The notes: generated from the sequence alone by a model not told the origin. A stretch of 64,000 nt of DNA from Pristionchus mayeri (GCA_036245805.1 BTRK01000004.1:2108001-2172000), one strand, 5' to 3'. Positions 48,601 through 60,442 are shown, counted from the stretch's first letter. Made by a program: numbers and translations.

Positions 48601-51600
48601 CGATCACTTTTCGAAAAACGAGCACTTCACGAAGCTCTCAAATTTTTTTCGAAGAGCCAAGTTCGCTGATAGGGACCCAGTAAAAAGGAGACATGATGAA
48701 CAAACCGTGTTTAACATTTGGCCTTAGAGCATGTAGCTCCGTTTCAAAGAATACTCCTTGTATGCATCGATAAAGACGATCACTTTTCGAAAAACGAGCA
48801 CTTGACGACGCTTTCAAAATTTTTTCAAAGAGCCAAGTTAGCTGATAGCGACCCAGTAAGAAGGAGGATGATGAACAGACCGTGTTTAACATTTGGCCTT
48901 AGAGCATGTAGCTCCGTTTCAAAGAATACTCCTTGCACGCATCGAGAAAGACGATCACTTTTCGAAAATCGAGCACTTCACGACGCTTTCAAAATTTTTT
49001 CGAAGAGCCAAGTTCGCTGATAGGGACCCAGTAAAAAAGGAGAGATGATGAACAGACCGTGTTTAACATTTGGCCTTAGAGCATGTAGCTCCGTTTCAAA
49101 GAATACTCCTTGCACGCATCGAGAAAGACGATCACTTTTCGAAAATCGAGCATTTGACGACGCTTTCAAAATTTTTTCGAAGAACCAAGTTCGCTGATAG
49201 CGACCCAGTAAGAAGGAGACATGATGAACAAACCGTGTTTAACATTTGGCCTTAGAGCATGTAGCTCCGTTTCAAAGAATACTCCTTGATGCATCGATAA
49301 AGACGATCACTTTTCGAAAAACGAGCACTTCACGAAGCTTTCAAATTTTATTCGAAGGGCCAAGTTCGCTGATAGGGACCCAGTAAAAAGGAGGCATGAT
49401 GAACAGACCGTGTTTAACATTTGGCCTTAGAGCATGTAGCTCCGTTTCAAAGAATACTCCTTGATGCATCGATAAAGACGATCACTTTTCGAAAAACGAG
49501 CACTTCACGAAGCTTTCAAATTTTTTTCGAAGAGCCAAGTTCGCTGATAGGGACCCAGTAAAAATGAGACATGATGAACAGACCGTGTTTAACATTTGGC
49601 ATTAGAGCATGTAGCTCCGTTTCAAAGAATACTCCTTGCACGCATCGATAAAGACGATCACTTTTCGAAAAACGAGCACTTCACGAAGCTTTCAAATTTT
49701 TTTCGAAGGGCCAAGTTCGCTGATAGGGACCCAGTAAAAAGGAGACATGATGAACAGACCGTGTTTAACATTTGGCCTTAGAGCATGTAGCTCCGTTTCA
49801 AAGAATACTCCTTGATGCATCGATAAAGACGATCACTTTTCGAAAAACGAGCACTTCACGAAGCTCTCAAATTTTTTTCGAAGAGCCAAGTTCGCTGATA
49901 GGGACCCAGTAAAAAGGAGACATGATGAACAAACCGTGTTTAACATTTGGCCTTAGAGCATGTAGCTCCGTTTCAAAGAATACTCCTTGTATGCATCGAT
50001 AAAGACGATCACTTTTCGAAAAACGAGCACTTGACGACGCTTTCAAAATTTTTTCAAATAGCCAAGTTAGCTGATAGGGACCCAGTAAAAAGGAGAGATG
50101 ATGAACAGACCGTGTTTAACATTTGGCCTTAGAGCATGTAGCTCCGTTTCAAAGAATACTCCTTGCACACATCGAGAAAGACGATCACTTTTCGAAAATC
50201 GAGCACTTGACGACGCTTTCAAAATTTTTTCGAAGAGCCAAGTTCGCTGATAGGGACCCAGTAAAAAAGGAGAGATGATGAACAGACCGTGTTTAACATT
50301 TGGCCTTAGAGCATGTAGCTCCGTTTCAAAGAATACTCCTTGCACGCATCGAGAAAGACGATCACTTTTCGAAAATCGAGCATTTGACGACGCTTTCAAA
50401 ATTTTTTCGAAGAACCAAGTTCGCTGATAGCGACCCAGTAAGAAGGAGACATGATGAACAAACCGTGTTTAACATTTGGCCTTAGAGCATGTAGCTCCGT
50501 TTCAAAGAATACTCCTTGATGCATCGATAAAGACGATCACTTTTCGAAAAACGAGCACTTCACGAAGCTTTCAAATTTTTTTCGAAGGGCCAAGTTCGCT
50601 GATAGGGACCCAGTAAAAAGGAGGCATGATGAACAGACCGTGTTTAACATTTGGCCTTAGAGCATGTAGCCCCGTTTCAAAGAATACTCCTTGATGCATC
50701 GATAAAGACGATCACTTTTCGAAAAACGAGCACTTCACGAAGCTCTCAAATTTTTTTCGAAGAGCCAAGTTCGCTGATAGGGACCCAGTAAAAAGGAGAC
50801 ATGATGAACAAACCGTGTTTAACATTTGGCCTTAGAGCATGTAGCTCCGTTTCAAAGAATACTCCTTGTATGCATCGATAAAGACGATCACTTTTCGAAA
50901 AACGAGCACTTGACGACGCTTTCAAAATTTTTTCAAAGAGCCAAGTTAGCTGATAGCGACCCAGTAAGAAGGAGGATGATGAACAGACCGTGTTTAACAT
51001 TTGGCCTTAGAGCATGTAGCTCCGTTTCAAAGAATACTCCTTGCACGCATCGAGAAAGACGATCACTTTTCGAAAATCGAGCACTTGACGACGCTTTCAA
51101 AATTTTTTCGAAGAGCCAAGTTCGCTGATAGGGACCCAGTAAAAAAGGAGAGATGATGAACAGACCGTGTTTAACATTTGGCCTTAGAGCATGTAGCTCC
51201 GTTTCAAAGAATACTCCTTGCACGCATCGAGAAAGACGATCACTTTTCGAAAATCGAGCATTTGACGACGCTTTCAAAATTTTTTCGAAGAACCAAGTTC
51301 GCTGATAGCGACCCAGTAAGAAGGAGACATGATGAACAAACCGTGTTTAACATTTGGCCTTAGAGCATGTAGCTCCGTTTCAAAGAATACTCCTTGATGC
51401 ATCGATAAAGACGATCACTTTTCGAAAAACGAGCACTTCACGAAGCTTTCAAATTTTTTTCGAAGGGCCAAGTTCGCTGATAGGGACCCAGTAAAAAGGA
51501 GGCATGATGAACAGACCGTGTTTAACATTTGGCCTTAGAGCATGTAGCTCCGTTTCAAAGAATACTCCTTGATGCATCGATAAAGACGATCACTTTTCGA

Positions 51601-52913
51601 AAAACGAGCACTTCACGAAGCTTTCAAATTTTTTTCGAAGAGCCAAGTTCGCTGATAGGGACCCAGTAAAAATGAGACATGATGAACAGACCGTGTTTAA
51701 CATTTGGCATTAGAGCATGTAGCTCCGTTTCAAAGAATACTCCTTGCACGCATCGATAAAGACGATCACTTTTCGAAAAACGAGCACTTCACGAAGCTTT
51801 CAAATTTTTTTCGAAGGGCCAAGTTCGCTGATAGGGACCCAGTAAAAAGGAGACATGATGAACAGACCGTGTTTAACATTTGGCCTTAGAGCATGTAGCT
51901 CCGTTTCAAAGAATACTCCTTGATGCATCGATAAAGACGATCACTTTTCGAAAAACGAGCACTTCACGAAGCTCTCAAATTTTTTTCGAAGAGCCAAGTT
52001 CGCTGATAGGGACCCAGTAAAAAGGAGACATGATGAACAAACCGTGTTTAACATTTGGCCTTAGAGCATGTAGCTCCGTTTCAAAGAATACTCCTTGTAT
52101 GCATCGATAAAGACGATCACTTTTCGAAAAACGAGCACTTGACGACGCTTTCAAAATTTTTTCAAAGAGCCAAGTTAGCTGATAGGGACCCAGTAAAAAG
52201 GAGAGATGATGAACAGACCGTGTTTAACATTTGGCCTTAGAGCATGTAGCTCCGTTTCAAAGAATACTCCTTGTATGCATCGATAATGACGATCACTTTT
52301 CGAAAAACGAGCACTTGACGACGCTTTCAAAATTTTTTCGAAGAGCCAAGTTCGCTGATAGGGACCCAGTAAAAAGGAGAGATGATGAACAGACCGTGTT
52401 TAACATTTGCCCTTATAAGCATGTAGCTCCGTTTCAAAGAATACTCCTTGTATGCATCGATAATGACGATCACTTTTCGAAAAACGAGCACTTGACGACG
52501 CTTTCAAAATTTTTTCGAAGAGCCAAGTTCGCTGATAGGGACCCAGTAAAAAGGAGAGATGATGAACAGACCGTGTTTAACATTTGGCCTTAGAGCATGT
52601 AGCTCCGTTTCAAAGAATAATCCTTGTATGCATCGATAAAGACGATCAGTTTTCGAAAAACGAGCACTTGACGACGCTTTCAAAATTTTTTCGAAGAGCC
52701 AAGTTCGCTGATAGGGACCCAGTAAAAAGGAGAGATGATGAACAGACCGTGTTTAACATTTGGCCTTAGAGCATGTAGCTCCGTTTCAAAGAATAATCCT
52801 TGTATGCATCGATAAAGACGATCAGTTTTCGAAAAACGAGCACTTGACGACGCTTTCAAAATTTTTTCGAAGAGCCAGGTTCGCTGATAGGGACCCAGTA
52901 AAAAGGAGACATT
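42611..52913. repeat. Satellite array, roughly 175/176 bp unit, about 59 copies
   Basis: Head-to-tail units contain AGCATGTAGCTCCGTTTCAA, AGACGATCACTTTTCGAAAA and GCCAAGTTCGCTGATA. Two main variant classes (AGGGACCCAGTAAAAAGGAG versus AGCGACCCAGTAAGAAGGA) alternate. Identical unit blocks recur at multiples of the unit: 1229-1230 bp (7 units), 1404 bp (8) and 2108 bp (12), which shows higher-order repetition. The recurrent 61-codon frames start at TTG, not ATG, and the unit length is not a multiple of three, so I do not treat them as genes. No satellite function is implied. Confidence 0.95.
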
Positions 52914-53997
52914 CGGCCTGTTTAATCTGTCAGAAATGTGCGAGAAAAAGTTGCGTAAAAAGTTCGCGAACTTCTGATTCTCTCCATTTCGCATGCTCTC
53001 TCTCTTTCTCTAACCAGGTCGATGAAAAGTTCACGAACTTTTCGACGAACTGTGTTCGAAAATCATACTTTTCTTTTGTTTTACTTACTTTTATAAACTA
53101 TTTTTGCTTTTAACTTATGATTTCTTATAATGACAACCTTCCCTTAGCTGGAATAGCTTCAGAATACAGCGTTGTGAAAGTAAACAGGGTTGGAGTATTT
53201 TTTTCGAAAATGGGTCACCACTTTCCCCACCCTGTAATGTCAAGCTATTCCATCAGAGGGAAGGTTGTTCTTATACGCAGTCATAAGTTAAGAGCAAAAA
53301 TAATTGATAAAAATAAGTAAAACAAAAGAAAAGTACGAATTTCGAACGAATTAATGCCGGTTTTTAACGAACTTTTCAAGGAGCTGCGTGAAAAGTTAGA
53401 GAAAGGCGAGAGAGCACGCATTCTTGAGAGAGGGAAAAGGAAGTAAACAATCACTGCTTCCTTTTCCCTCTCTCAAGAACGCGTGCTCTCTCGCCTTTCT
53501 CTAACTTTTCACGCAGCTCCTTGAAAAGTTCACGAACTTTTCGACGAACTATGTTCGAAATTCGTACTTTTCTTTTGTTTTACTTATTTTTATCAATTAT
53601 TTTTGCTTTCAACTTATGACTGCTTATAAGAACAACCTTCCCTCTGATGGAATAGCTTGACATTACAGGGTGGGGAAAGTGGTGACCCATTTTCGAAAAA
53701 AATACTCCAACCCTGTTTACTTTCACTACGCTGTATTCTGAAGCTATTCCAGCTAGAGGAAGGTTGTCATTATAAGAAGTCATAAGTTAAAAGCAAAAAT
53801 AGTTTATAAAAATAAGTAAAACAAAAGAAAAGTATGATTTTCGAACATAGTTCGTCGAAAAGTTCGTGAACTTTTCAACGACCTGGTTAGAGAAAGAGAG
53901 AGAGCATGCGAAATGGAGAGAATCAGAAGTTCGCGAACTTTTTACGCAACTTTTTACGCAACTTTTCTCGCACATTTCTGACAGATTAAACAAGCCG
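52914..53997. mobile_element. 1.08 kb palindromic element inside the satellite
   Basis: Ends CGGCCTGTTTAATCTGTCAG and CTGACAGATTAAACAAGCCG; arms meet near 53455 around CTTCCTTTTCCCTCTCTC. ATT flanks both ends (52911-52913, 53998-54000), a possible 3 bp target duplication. Mirror-image 67-codon frames at 53117 (+) and 53580 (-) differ by a few residues. No transposase. Confidence 0.88.
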
Positions 53998-54000
53998 ATT

Positions 54001-54347
54001 ATGAACAGACCGTGTTTAACATTTGGCCTTAGATCATGTAGCTCCGTTTCAAAGAATACTCCTTGTATGCATCGATAAAGACGATCACTTTTCGAAAAAG
54101 GAGCACTTGACGACGCTTTCAAAATTTTTTCAAAGAGCCAAGTTCGCTGATAGGGACCCAGTAAAAAAGGAGAGATGATGAACAGACCGTGTTTAACATT
54201 TGGCCTTAGAGCATGTAGCTCCGTTTCAAAGAGTACTCCTTGTATGCATCGATAAAGACGATCTTTTCGAAAAACGAGCACTTGACGACGCTTTCAAAAT
54301 TTTTTCGAAGAGCCAAGTTCGCTGATAGGGACCCAGTAAAAAGGAGA
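54001..54347. repeat. Two satellite units right of the palindrome
   Basis: Two further copies of the roughly 175 bp unit continue the array in the same orientation, the second with a small deletion in GACGATC(AC)TTTTCG. They end at GGAGAC, directly against the next tandem array. Confidence 0.9.
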
Positions 54348-55376
54348 CACATTTAGAAAACCTCTATCATTGTAGTTGCGTCAATTCATGCAAACTACAG
54401 CTGTGATGCTTATGGGACATTTTTTCACATTTTCTAGATTTTGCTTTGGAATGAAATAACAGAGAAGAGAATGTGCCCATAATGCTGAAATTTAGGGAAT
54501 AAGTTAATTAGCACATTTAGAAAACTTCTATCATTGTAGTTGCGTCAATTCATGCAAACTACAGCTGTGATGCTTATGGGACATTTTTTCACATTTTCTA
54601 GATTTTGCTTTGGAATGAAATAACAGAGAAGAGAATGTGCCCATAATGCTGAAATTTAGGGAATAAGTTAATTAGCACATTTAGAAAACTTCTATCATTG
54701 TAGTTGCGTCAATTCATGCAAACTACAGCTGTGATGCTTATGGGACATAGCCATTTTTTCACATTTTCTAGATTTTGCTTTGGAATGAAATAACAGAGAA
54801 GAGAATGTGCCCATAATGCTGAAATTTAGGGAATAAGTTAATTAGCACATTTAGAAAACTTCTATCATTGTAGTTGCGTCAATTCATGCAAACTACAGCT
54901 GTGATGCTTATGGGACATAGCCATTTTTTCACATTTTCTAGATTTTGCTTTGGAATGAAATAACAGAGAAGAGAATGTGCCCATAATGCTGAAATTTAGG
55001 GAATAAGTTAATTAGCACATTTAGAAAACTTCTATCATTGTAGTTGCGTCAATTCATGCAAACTACAGCTGTGATGCTTATGGGACATAGCCATTTTTTC
55101 ACATTTTCTAGATTTTGCTTTGGAATGAAATAACAGAGAAGAGAATGTGCCCATAATGCTGAAATTTAGGGAATAAGTTAATTAGCACATTTAGAAAACT
55201 TCTATCATTGTAGTTGCGTCAATTCATGCAAACTACAGCTGTGATGCTTATGGGACATAGCCATTTTTTCACATTTTCTAGATTTTGCTTTGGAATGAAA
55301 TAACAGAGAAGAGAATGTGCCCATAATGCTGAAATTTAGGGAATAAGTTAATTAGCACATTTAGAAAACTTCTATC
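54348..55376. repeat. Tandem array of 164/170 bp units, 6.1 copies
   Basis: Units begin CACATTTAGAAAACTTCTAT at 54348, 54512, 54676, 54846, 55016, 55186 and 55356. The first two are 164 bp; the next four are 170 bp, with an extra 6 bp (TAGCCA) after GGGACA. Units are otherwise almost identical, so the expansion is recent. Confidence 0.95.
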
Positions 55377-55677
55377 GAAATGCGCAGCTTCAAGAAATAA
55401 ATTTAGCAATATTTACAAAAATTGCGTTGTTGTGGCGCTATCATGATTACGCAATGAGTACCATTCCATCAAATTGGCTGTGCCAAATATCAAGTTTGTG
55501 GCATTTCGATCCTTGACATTCCAGTAGAATCGATTGATCACGTATGATTATAGGTGCGCTATGGAGAGCGCACATGTACTAATATCACGCAAAAAGGAAT
55601 GGGATGTTTGTTAAAGTTCTAAGCAAATTATAGTTGAACAACTTCAGGCGTGAAAATGGAGCGAAACTTATGAATCA
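55377..55677. mobile_element. Mariner-like fragment, right end
   Basis: About 300 bp matching, in inverted orientation, the left part of the element at 61233-62136, ending with AAACTTATGAATCAACCTAA. Its left part is replaced by the 164/170 bp array, which may have arisen inside it. Confidence 0.7.
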
Positions 55678-56260
55678 ACCTAATACTTACGAATTGCCAA
55701 ATAATTTCAGAGAACGAGAAGGCTGTTGATCGAAAGGAACTCAATTACGCGTCGGGGGTATCTCAAGCTAGGCCGCAGAAGTAGATTGCAAAGGGGATAT
55801 TAGAGCGTGGGCAGCAAACACAAGTGGTGGGTGCAGACTAATGTCAGATTGCGAGAAGGAATTGGTATCTTGGAGCAATGACAGGCATTTTCACGGCGTA
55901 AAGTATGCATACTTATAAGTCGCCCCAAACGACGATATGCACCCAAAAACGGACAATATGTCCTTCCAAATCTAATGTTCATAATATCGATCAAATTCAA
56001 GAGAGTTTATTGTCCTATTCATGATGCAAATTTACAAAAAATGATAAAGTGGATTTCATTTCATCAAAGTTGCTTCCTCTTCCAACACGCGGAATCCAAC
56101 AAGTGACAACCAGAATTCTTTACATCTACGAACGATCTGCAAGTCAAGAGTAATTCGAGGAAAATATTGCTCAAATGATTAAATTCCCCCCCCCCCCCCA
56201 CCAAGATGATACGAATCAAAATTTGCCTTGAGAAAATGACTGCTAGTTTTTTTCAGTTAG
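55678..56260. other. Spacer, no gene seen
   Basis: No convincing gene. A poly-C tract lies at about 56188-56200. Confidence 0.4.
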
Positions 56261-56773
56261 TTATTGCGTAGTGCATTTCCAAGTAAAATCCCAAATTGCT
56301 AGTAAGAACGAAACGAAGCGATAATCTACCTTGATCGTTCTGCTCGTCTTCGTTTTCAGAGGCTCGATCTGCTGACTTTGCGCCCGTACTGTGCGTGCTC
56401 GATCCTGCCTTCCAATCACTACGTAACATCTCCTCAAGACGGAGCTTCCATCTGATGGGCGTCTCGTAATTCTGGTATTGTCGAAAAGGGAGCGTTGAAG
56501 ATTGCCGAAGAGGCAGAAGTAATCACTTCTCAGGTCCAGCATCTCACCTGCTTCTTCGCCATCCTCCGTGTCGATGAAATTTTCGTAGGGAACCGAAGCG
56601 GCACGTTTTGAGAAGGGCCTTGAAGCGAACGGACTAAGTGAAGATTGATGCATGTAGGTGCTTGCTACTGGATACAGATGGAGAAGAGCCTCTTCCCTCC
56701 CATTCGCCCATCTTATATAGTCGATTGGCTTTTGAGTGGGAAACAACAAGCGAATGGAATGTGGATGTTCCAT
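56261..56773 (-). CDS. Hypothetical protein, 170 residues, unknown
   Basis: The longest non-repeat, non-transposon single frame in the window. The first ATG gives a start MEHPHSIRLLFPTQKP. The frame continues upstream only to a TTG. The middle is acidic (FIDTEDGEEAGEMLDLRSDY), then arginine-rich (RITRRPSDGSSVLRR). A good donor (ACGATCAAG|gtagat) near 56330 suggests the real exon ends there and the last 20-odd residues are intronic. I recognise no domain, signal peptide or membrane segment. It is divergent from the propeptide gene at 57013, so the two may share a 240 bp upstream region. Confidence 0.4.
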   Translation of the reverse strand: MEHPHSIRLLFPTQKPIDYIRWANGREEALLHLYPVASTYMHQSSLSPFASRPFSKRAASVPYENFIDTEDGEEAGEMLDLRSDYFCLFGNLQRSLFDNTRITRRPSDGSSVLRRCYVVIGRQDRARTVRAQSQQIEPLKTKTSRTIKVDYRFVSFLLAIWDFTWKCTTQ

Positions 56774-57012
56774 GAAAACCAAATTAGGGGATGGGGGAGG
56801 AATTAAAAATTTCTTCAAATTGCGAATTTAAAGCGATTTCTAATGTGAGATACACTACTGCATCTTCAAATATGATGAGAGTTTAATGGAAGACGAATGG
56901 CGGGGTAAATGTGCTAGCAATGATGGTAACCATGCCTGTGTTTCTGTAGAGAACGCGAACAGATCGAGCTTATTCTGATTTTGACGAATTCATCAACTCT
57001 CCACATCTCACC

Positions 57013-57367
57013 ATGAACTTCTCCCTCTTCTCCTTCATCCTCATCTCTTCCCTTGCCTTCGCTGCCCTGGCTCTTCCCCATGTAAGAATCAGAAGAGGAG
57101 GTCAGTATTGCTCATTCATTATTTTTATACTTTGACGGTTACAAATCCCACGGAATCCTAAAAAAAGTTTCTTTTAAGATTAAAATCTTCGCTATCCGTT
57201 CCCATCGCAGGTTATGGTCGTCCCGACTTCGGATCTTCGGGCGGCTATGCTAGACCCTCTTACGGCCAGGGGGATTCGATGATCAACAGGGCGGATTTGA
57301 CTCTTTCAACAATGGAGGAAACTTCAACGGAGGATTCAACTCCGGATCTCAACCCAACTTCGGCTAG
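57013..57367 (+). CDS. Small secreted Gly-rich propeptide with frame lesion
   Basis: Exon 1 (57013-57100) encodes a clear signal peptide (MNFSLFSFILISSLAFAALA) followed by LPHVRIRRG. RIRR is a furin-type processing site. Exon 2 starts at 57211 and encodes a Gly/Tyr/Phe/Asn-rich mature part beginning GYGRPDFGSSGGY. At a run of five G (57269-57273) the frame slips: downstream, the Gly/Asn-rich composition with a TAG at 57365 continues only in another frame, as if one base were missing. Unshifted, the frame runs on with unlike composition to a TAA near 57390. Composition recalls nematode glycine-rich neuropeptide-like or antimicrobial peptides (inference). The lesion may be a sequencing error. 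Confidence 0.65.
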
Positions 57368-58801
57368 ACGGATGATATCGTTGTATTCATAATTGGCTCG
57401 GGTGCTTCCTGTAAAAGATAAAGATCTCCAACCCTACCCTCGTGCACGCGTAATGAGTTTGTGAAAGTGTGTTCGCCAGAACTGGCAGCACGAACTCGAT
57501 ATGCTGTTCGATCACAACGAAATTGCTGAGAAATCATTGAGTGATCATGCGAACAATTGGTTCGTATGCGTATCTATAAAAGAAAAAAACTCATCGGATG
57601 GGCGAAAGGGAAAGTGAGAACCAAAATGTACTTGATAGAAGGAAAGCGTAGGAGGAGAAGGAAATAATGATAGACGATCAGGACTAGTGATGCCAAATCG
57701 GCGCGCTTTTCCAATTTGTTTCCAATTTGGGTTGGTTTCTAAGCAGATCGAATTATGCTCGCTGTGTACAGAATAGGTAGTTCTCAGTTAACTGTTACGA
57801 ATTACACGGGGATGCTCGGTTATTCTTCTCATGACTTGGACAGCGTGCTATCTTATTTTGGCCAGGGGGGACTGCAAGGATGTTGTAAATCAAAATTCCC
57901 TGTTTATTTGTAGATAAATAATATATTCTTAACCTTGGTATTTTAAGAAAACAACATTCAGAGAAATTACAACAAAGGAATTTACAACGTGAATCCCCGC
58001 ACAACTTTGCTTACGTTACAGGAACTAGCCTAGACAGAAATTAAATGTTAAGTTGTTTCTAGTTGTAGTTGTATCTCAACATTTATGTTCGCTGCTTCCT
58101 CGAATATTGTCTGACAAGGCACATAAAATAATCGGTTACATACCTCCCTATCACTAGTTACTGTTATCGCCGACAGGGCATTTTGATGTATGTTTACTAA
58201 TTTGACGTTTGCATGTGTTCTATCGCCTAACATTACAAATGACAGACAATAACCAAATGCGCATTGCTATTGGCGTAGGTCTGCAGTTGTACCATGTTTC
58301 AGCCCACAAACAACCAGCTTGATTTATCAATTCCGTTCGACATATAGATCTTCTGAATGTGGATAAACAAGTATTATCCTGATAACACCATTTTAGTTTT
58401 GTTTTGCATAATCAGTACCATATATTTTTCACCTTTTCCAAATGCTTGATTTTTATCGAGATATCACGAGAAGTGGTGCAGTGGGGAATTAGTGAATATC
58501 GCTGCCGATCTCGAGGAAAATAGATCTGACTTTGAGATTTTCGAAATTGTTCGATTTCTTTCGCATTCAAATCGAAGCGTATGTATGTAACTTGTGGATA
58601 TTCCTATACTAGTGTGTATTACTGAGTCCCCGCAGTTTTTGATGTTATACATTCAGTTAGTATATGTATCTTGTTCCATTTGAAAGTCAATATATCACCA
58701 ACAATAAGTTGTCATGTTGGAACCAAATAAGCTCCTGCTGGTACCTTTAGTCACTCACTCCATACAAACAGCTTTGATAATAAAAAAAAACTAAACTAAC
58801 A
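57368..58801. other. Unassigned region upstream of receptor K
   Basis: I searched for TM1-TM2 exons of receptor K here and found none. A 61-codon minus-strand frame at 58048-58233 (start MLGDRTHANVKL) ends near a possible donor but has no supported partner exons. Confidence 0.4.
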
Positions 58802-59948
58802 ATGCATCCGTTTTGGGCTGGTTCACTCGTCGAAATGCCTTCGTTATTGGGATACATGATGGATTCGTTCACTTGTTCCGCCATACTGGTATGTCATTAT
58901 TTGAACAAAATTTTTAGTTTAAAATTGATCTTCTAATGTGCTATACTTTCAAGGCCATTCCTGAGATTTGCGTAAGCGCCGGCTGTTTCTGTGTTCTGTC
59001 GATTGGAATCGATCGAATCTTCTCCATCACTTATCTGCCATTGTATAAGCGATTGGACAAACACATTTACATATCGGCATGTTTTTTTTACGTGAAACCC
59101 TTCGACGACTCTTTTTTTAGGCTCATATACTAATCATTCTCGCATTTTCCACCTATTCGCTGTATCTGATGGCTGTGTATTTCAGAAGAGCGTAGGCTGT
59201 TATTTCTTTCACATCTAATATATCAAAGAATGAAGTAAAAGCTGTAAATAACGTTTTGTATCATGCAATTTCTAATCGCATGATTATTTGTCAGTCTCGT
59301 CCACTGTTCAATTCCCGCTGTATTTCATGGGGAATCGCAAATCTTATGGAGCAAGGCAATGATCACAGTCAATTTGCTTACCATTATTCCATACGCGATC
59401 CCAGTACTGATGATCAGATCGAAGAAAAGTAAGCAAAAATGTTTGAGAAAGACTTTCCATCCATGATAACAGTTAAAGCGGACTCATTGTTGATGGAACG
59501 AGCAATTATTGTAATAAATTAAATTCTTTTCCAGCCTCCTCTTACTCTAGACGGCTCTTTCGCTCACTTCTCCTTGTTATGATTTTCGATGTCGGATCAT
59601 GGCTTTCAGCGGATACTTTCATAAAAGTGTTATTCACTGCAAATATCCAAAGTAAGTGGGTCAAAATATTGTAACACTTTTAATAATGTCAACGTTTTCT
59701 CAGACGAGACTCGATTTATGCTCCGTCCTATAGCTGGTTGTTTTGTGCATTTTGGAATATCGATGAAGCCGGTTATTTACTATATAACTAGGTACGGGCA
59801 GCCTTTCAAGTACCTTTTCGGTACTTTCCGATTTGGCTATTTTTTCAGCACGGAATATCGCAAAGCGATGCGTAATATGATCTTTCCCAACAAATCTACA
59901 GTAACCATAATTAAACCCTCTGTGAGCACTAGTAACAATAATGTGTAA
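58802..59948 (+). CDS. Srsx-type chemoreceptor K, lacking TM1-TM2
   Basis: Exons 58802-58888, 58954-59076, 59121-59191, 59295-59428, 59535-59651, 59704-59791 and 59849-59948 match exons 3-9 of receptor H; four have identical length (123, 71, 117, 88 nt) and phases agree. Landmarks: GIDRIFSITYLPLYK after TM3, TM4 HILIILAFSTYSLYLMAVYF, TM5 NLLTIIPYAIPVLMI, TM6 LLLVMIFDVGSWLS, and TM7 with KPVIYYITRSTEYRKAM. The 123 nt exon requires a GC donor (TCG|gcatgt) and a 44 nt intron; the GT alternative would leave a 29 nt intron. No acceptor precedes the first exon, and TM1-TM2 were not found, so this is a 5'-truncated gene or one with distant first exons. Confidence 0.8.
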
Positions 59949-59962
59949 TGAATGAAAATACT

Positions 59963-60057
59963 ATTGTTGTTTAATATTTATTGTTGTTAATATTTATGTT
60001 GTTGTTGTTTACTGTTGTTATTGTTGTTGTTTATTATTGTTGTTGTTGTTGTTTGTT
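59963..60057. repeat. TTG/TTGTTA microsatellite
   Basis: Runs of TTGTTGTTG with interspersed TTTA follow the stop codon of receptor K directly, probably in its 3' untranslated region. Confidence 0.85.
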
Positions 60058-60442
60058 GAGTAAAATAATGAAGCACATAATAATTTCTGTAGTTCCTTTA
60101 ATATTTCCTTCTATAACCAGCGAAATAAATATAGAAGCTACATCTGTTGCATTTTTTATCTTGACACAATTCAATGAAATTGTTTATCAGGTTATAGTGG
60201 TGAGGAAGGGGCATCGAGAATTGCAAATGTTTCTACTAGAGATAGTGAAACTTTTCAACATTTTTCCTTCATTTTTCCTTTTCTTTTCTTAAACGCGTTT
60301 TTCTTTGGAAACCATAAAGAAGAACCCAGAACGGAATAGGAAGAAAAAAAGGGGAGCGCACACTCCATTCTCTCCCATTCACAATCTCCCATGCCGGAAT
60401 AAGAAATAATCGCGATCTTTCATATTCTTTTCTATTATTAGG
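60058..60442. other. Spacer, no gene seen
   Basis: AT-rich on the left, with a TTTTCTTTT tract near 60280. No supported gene. Confidence 0.4.

Noticed and set aside
42925..52769. Repeated 61-, 84- and 100-codon frames in the satellite as a protein family
   Set aside because: They start at TTG, lie on both strands, and the roughly 175/176 bp unit does not preserve frame, so they are by-products of tandem repetition.
53117..53783. Paired 67-residue frames in the palindrome at 52914
   Set aside because: Mirror images through palindromic symmetry, with no homology I recognise.
54348..55376. CRISPR array
   Set aside because: Units are 164/170 bp with no short repeat-spacer alternation, in a eukaryotic genome.
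58048..58233. First exon of a minus-strand gene (MLGDRTHANVKL)
   Set aside because: No partner exon, promoter or homology; too short to support alone.
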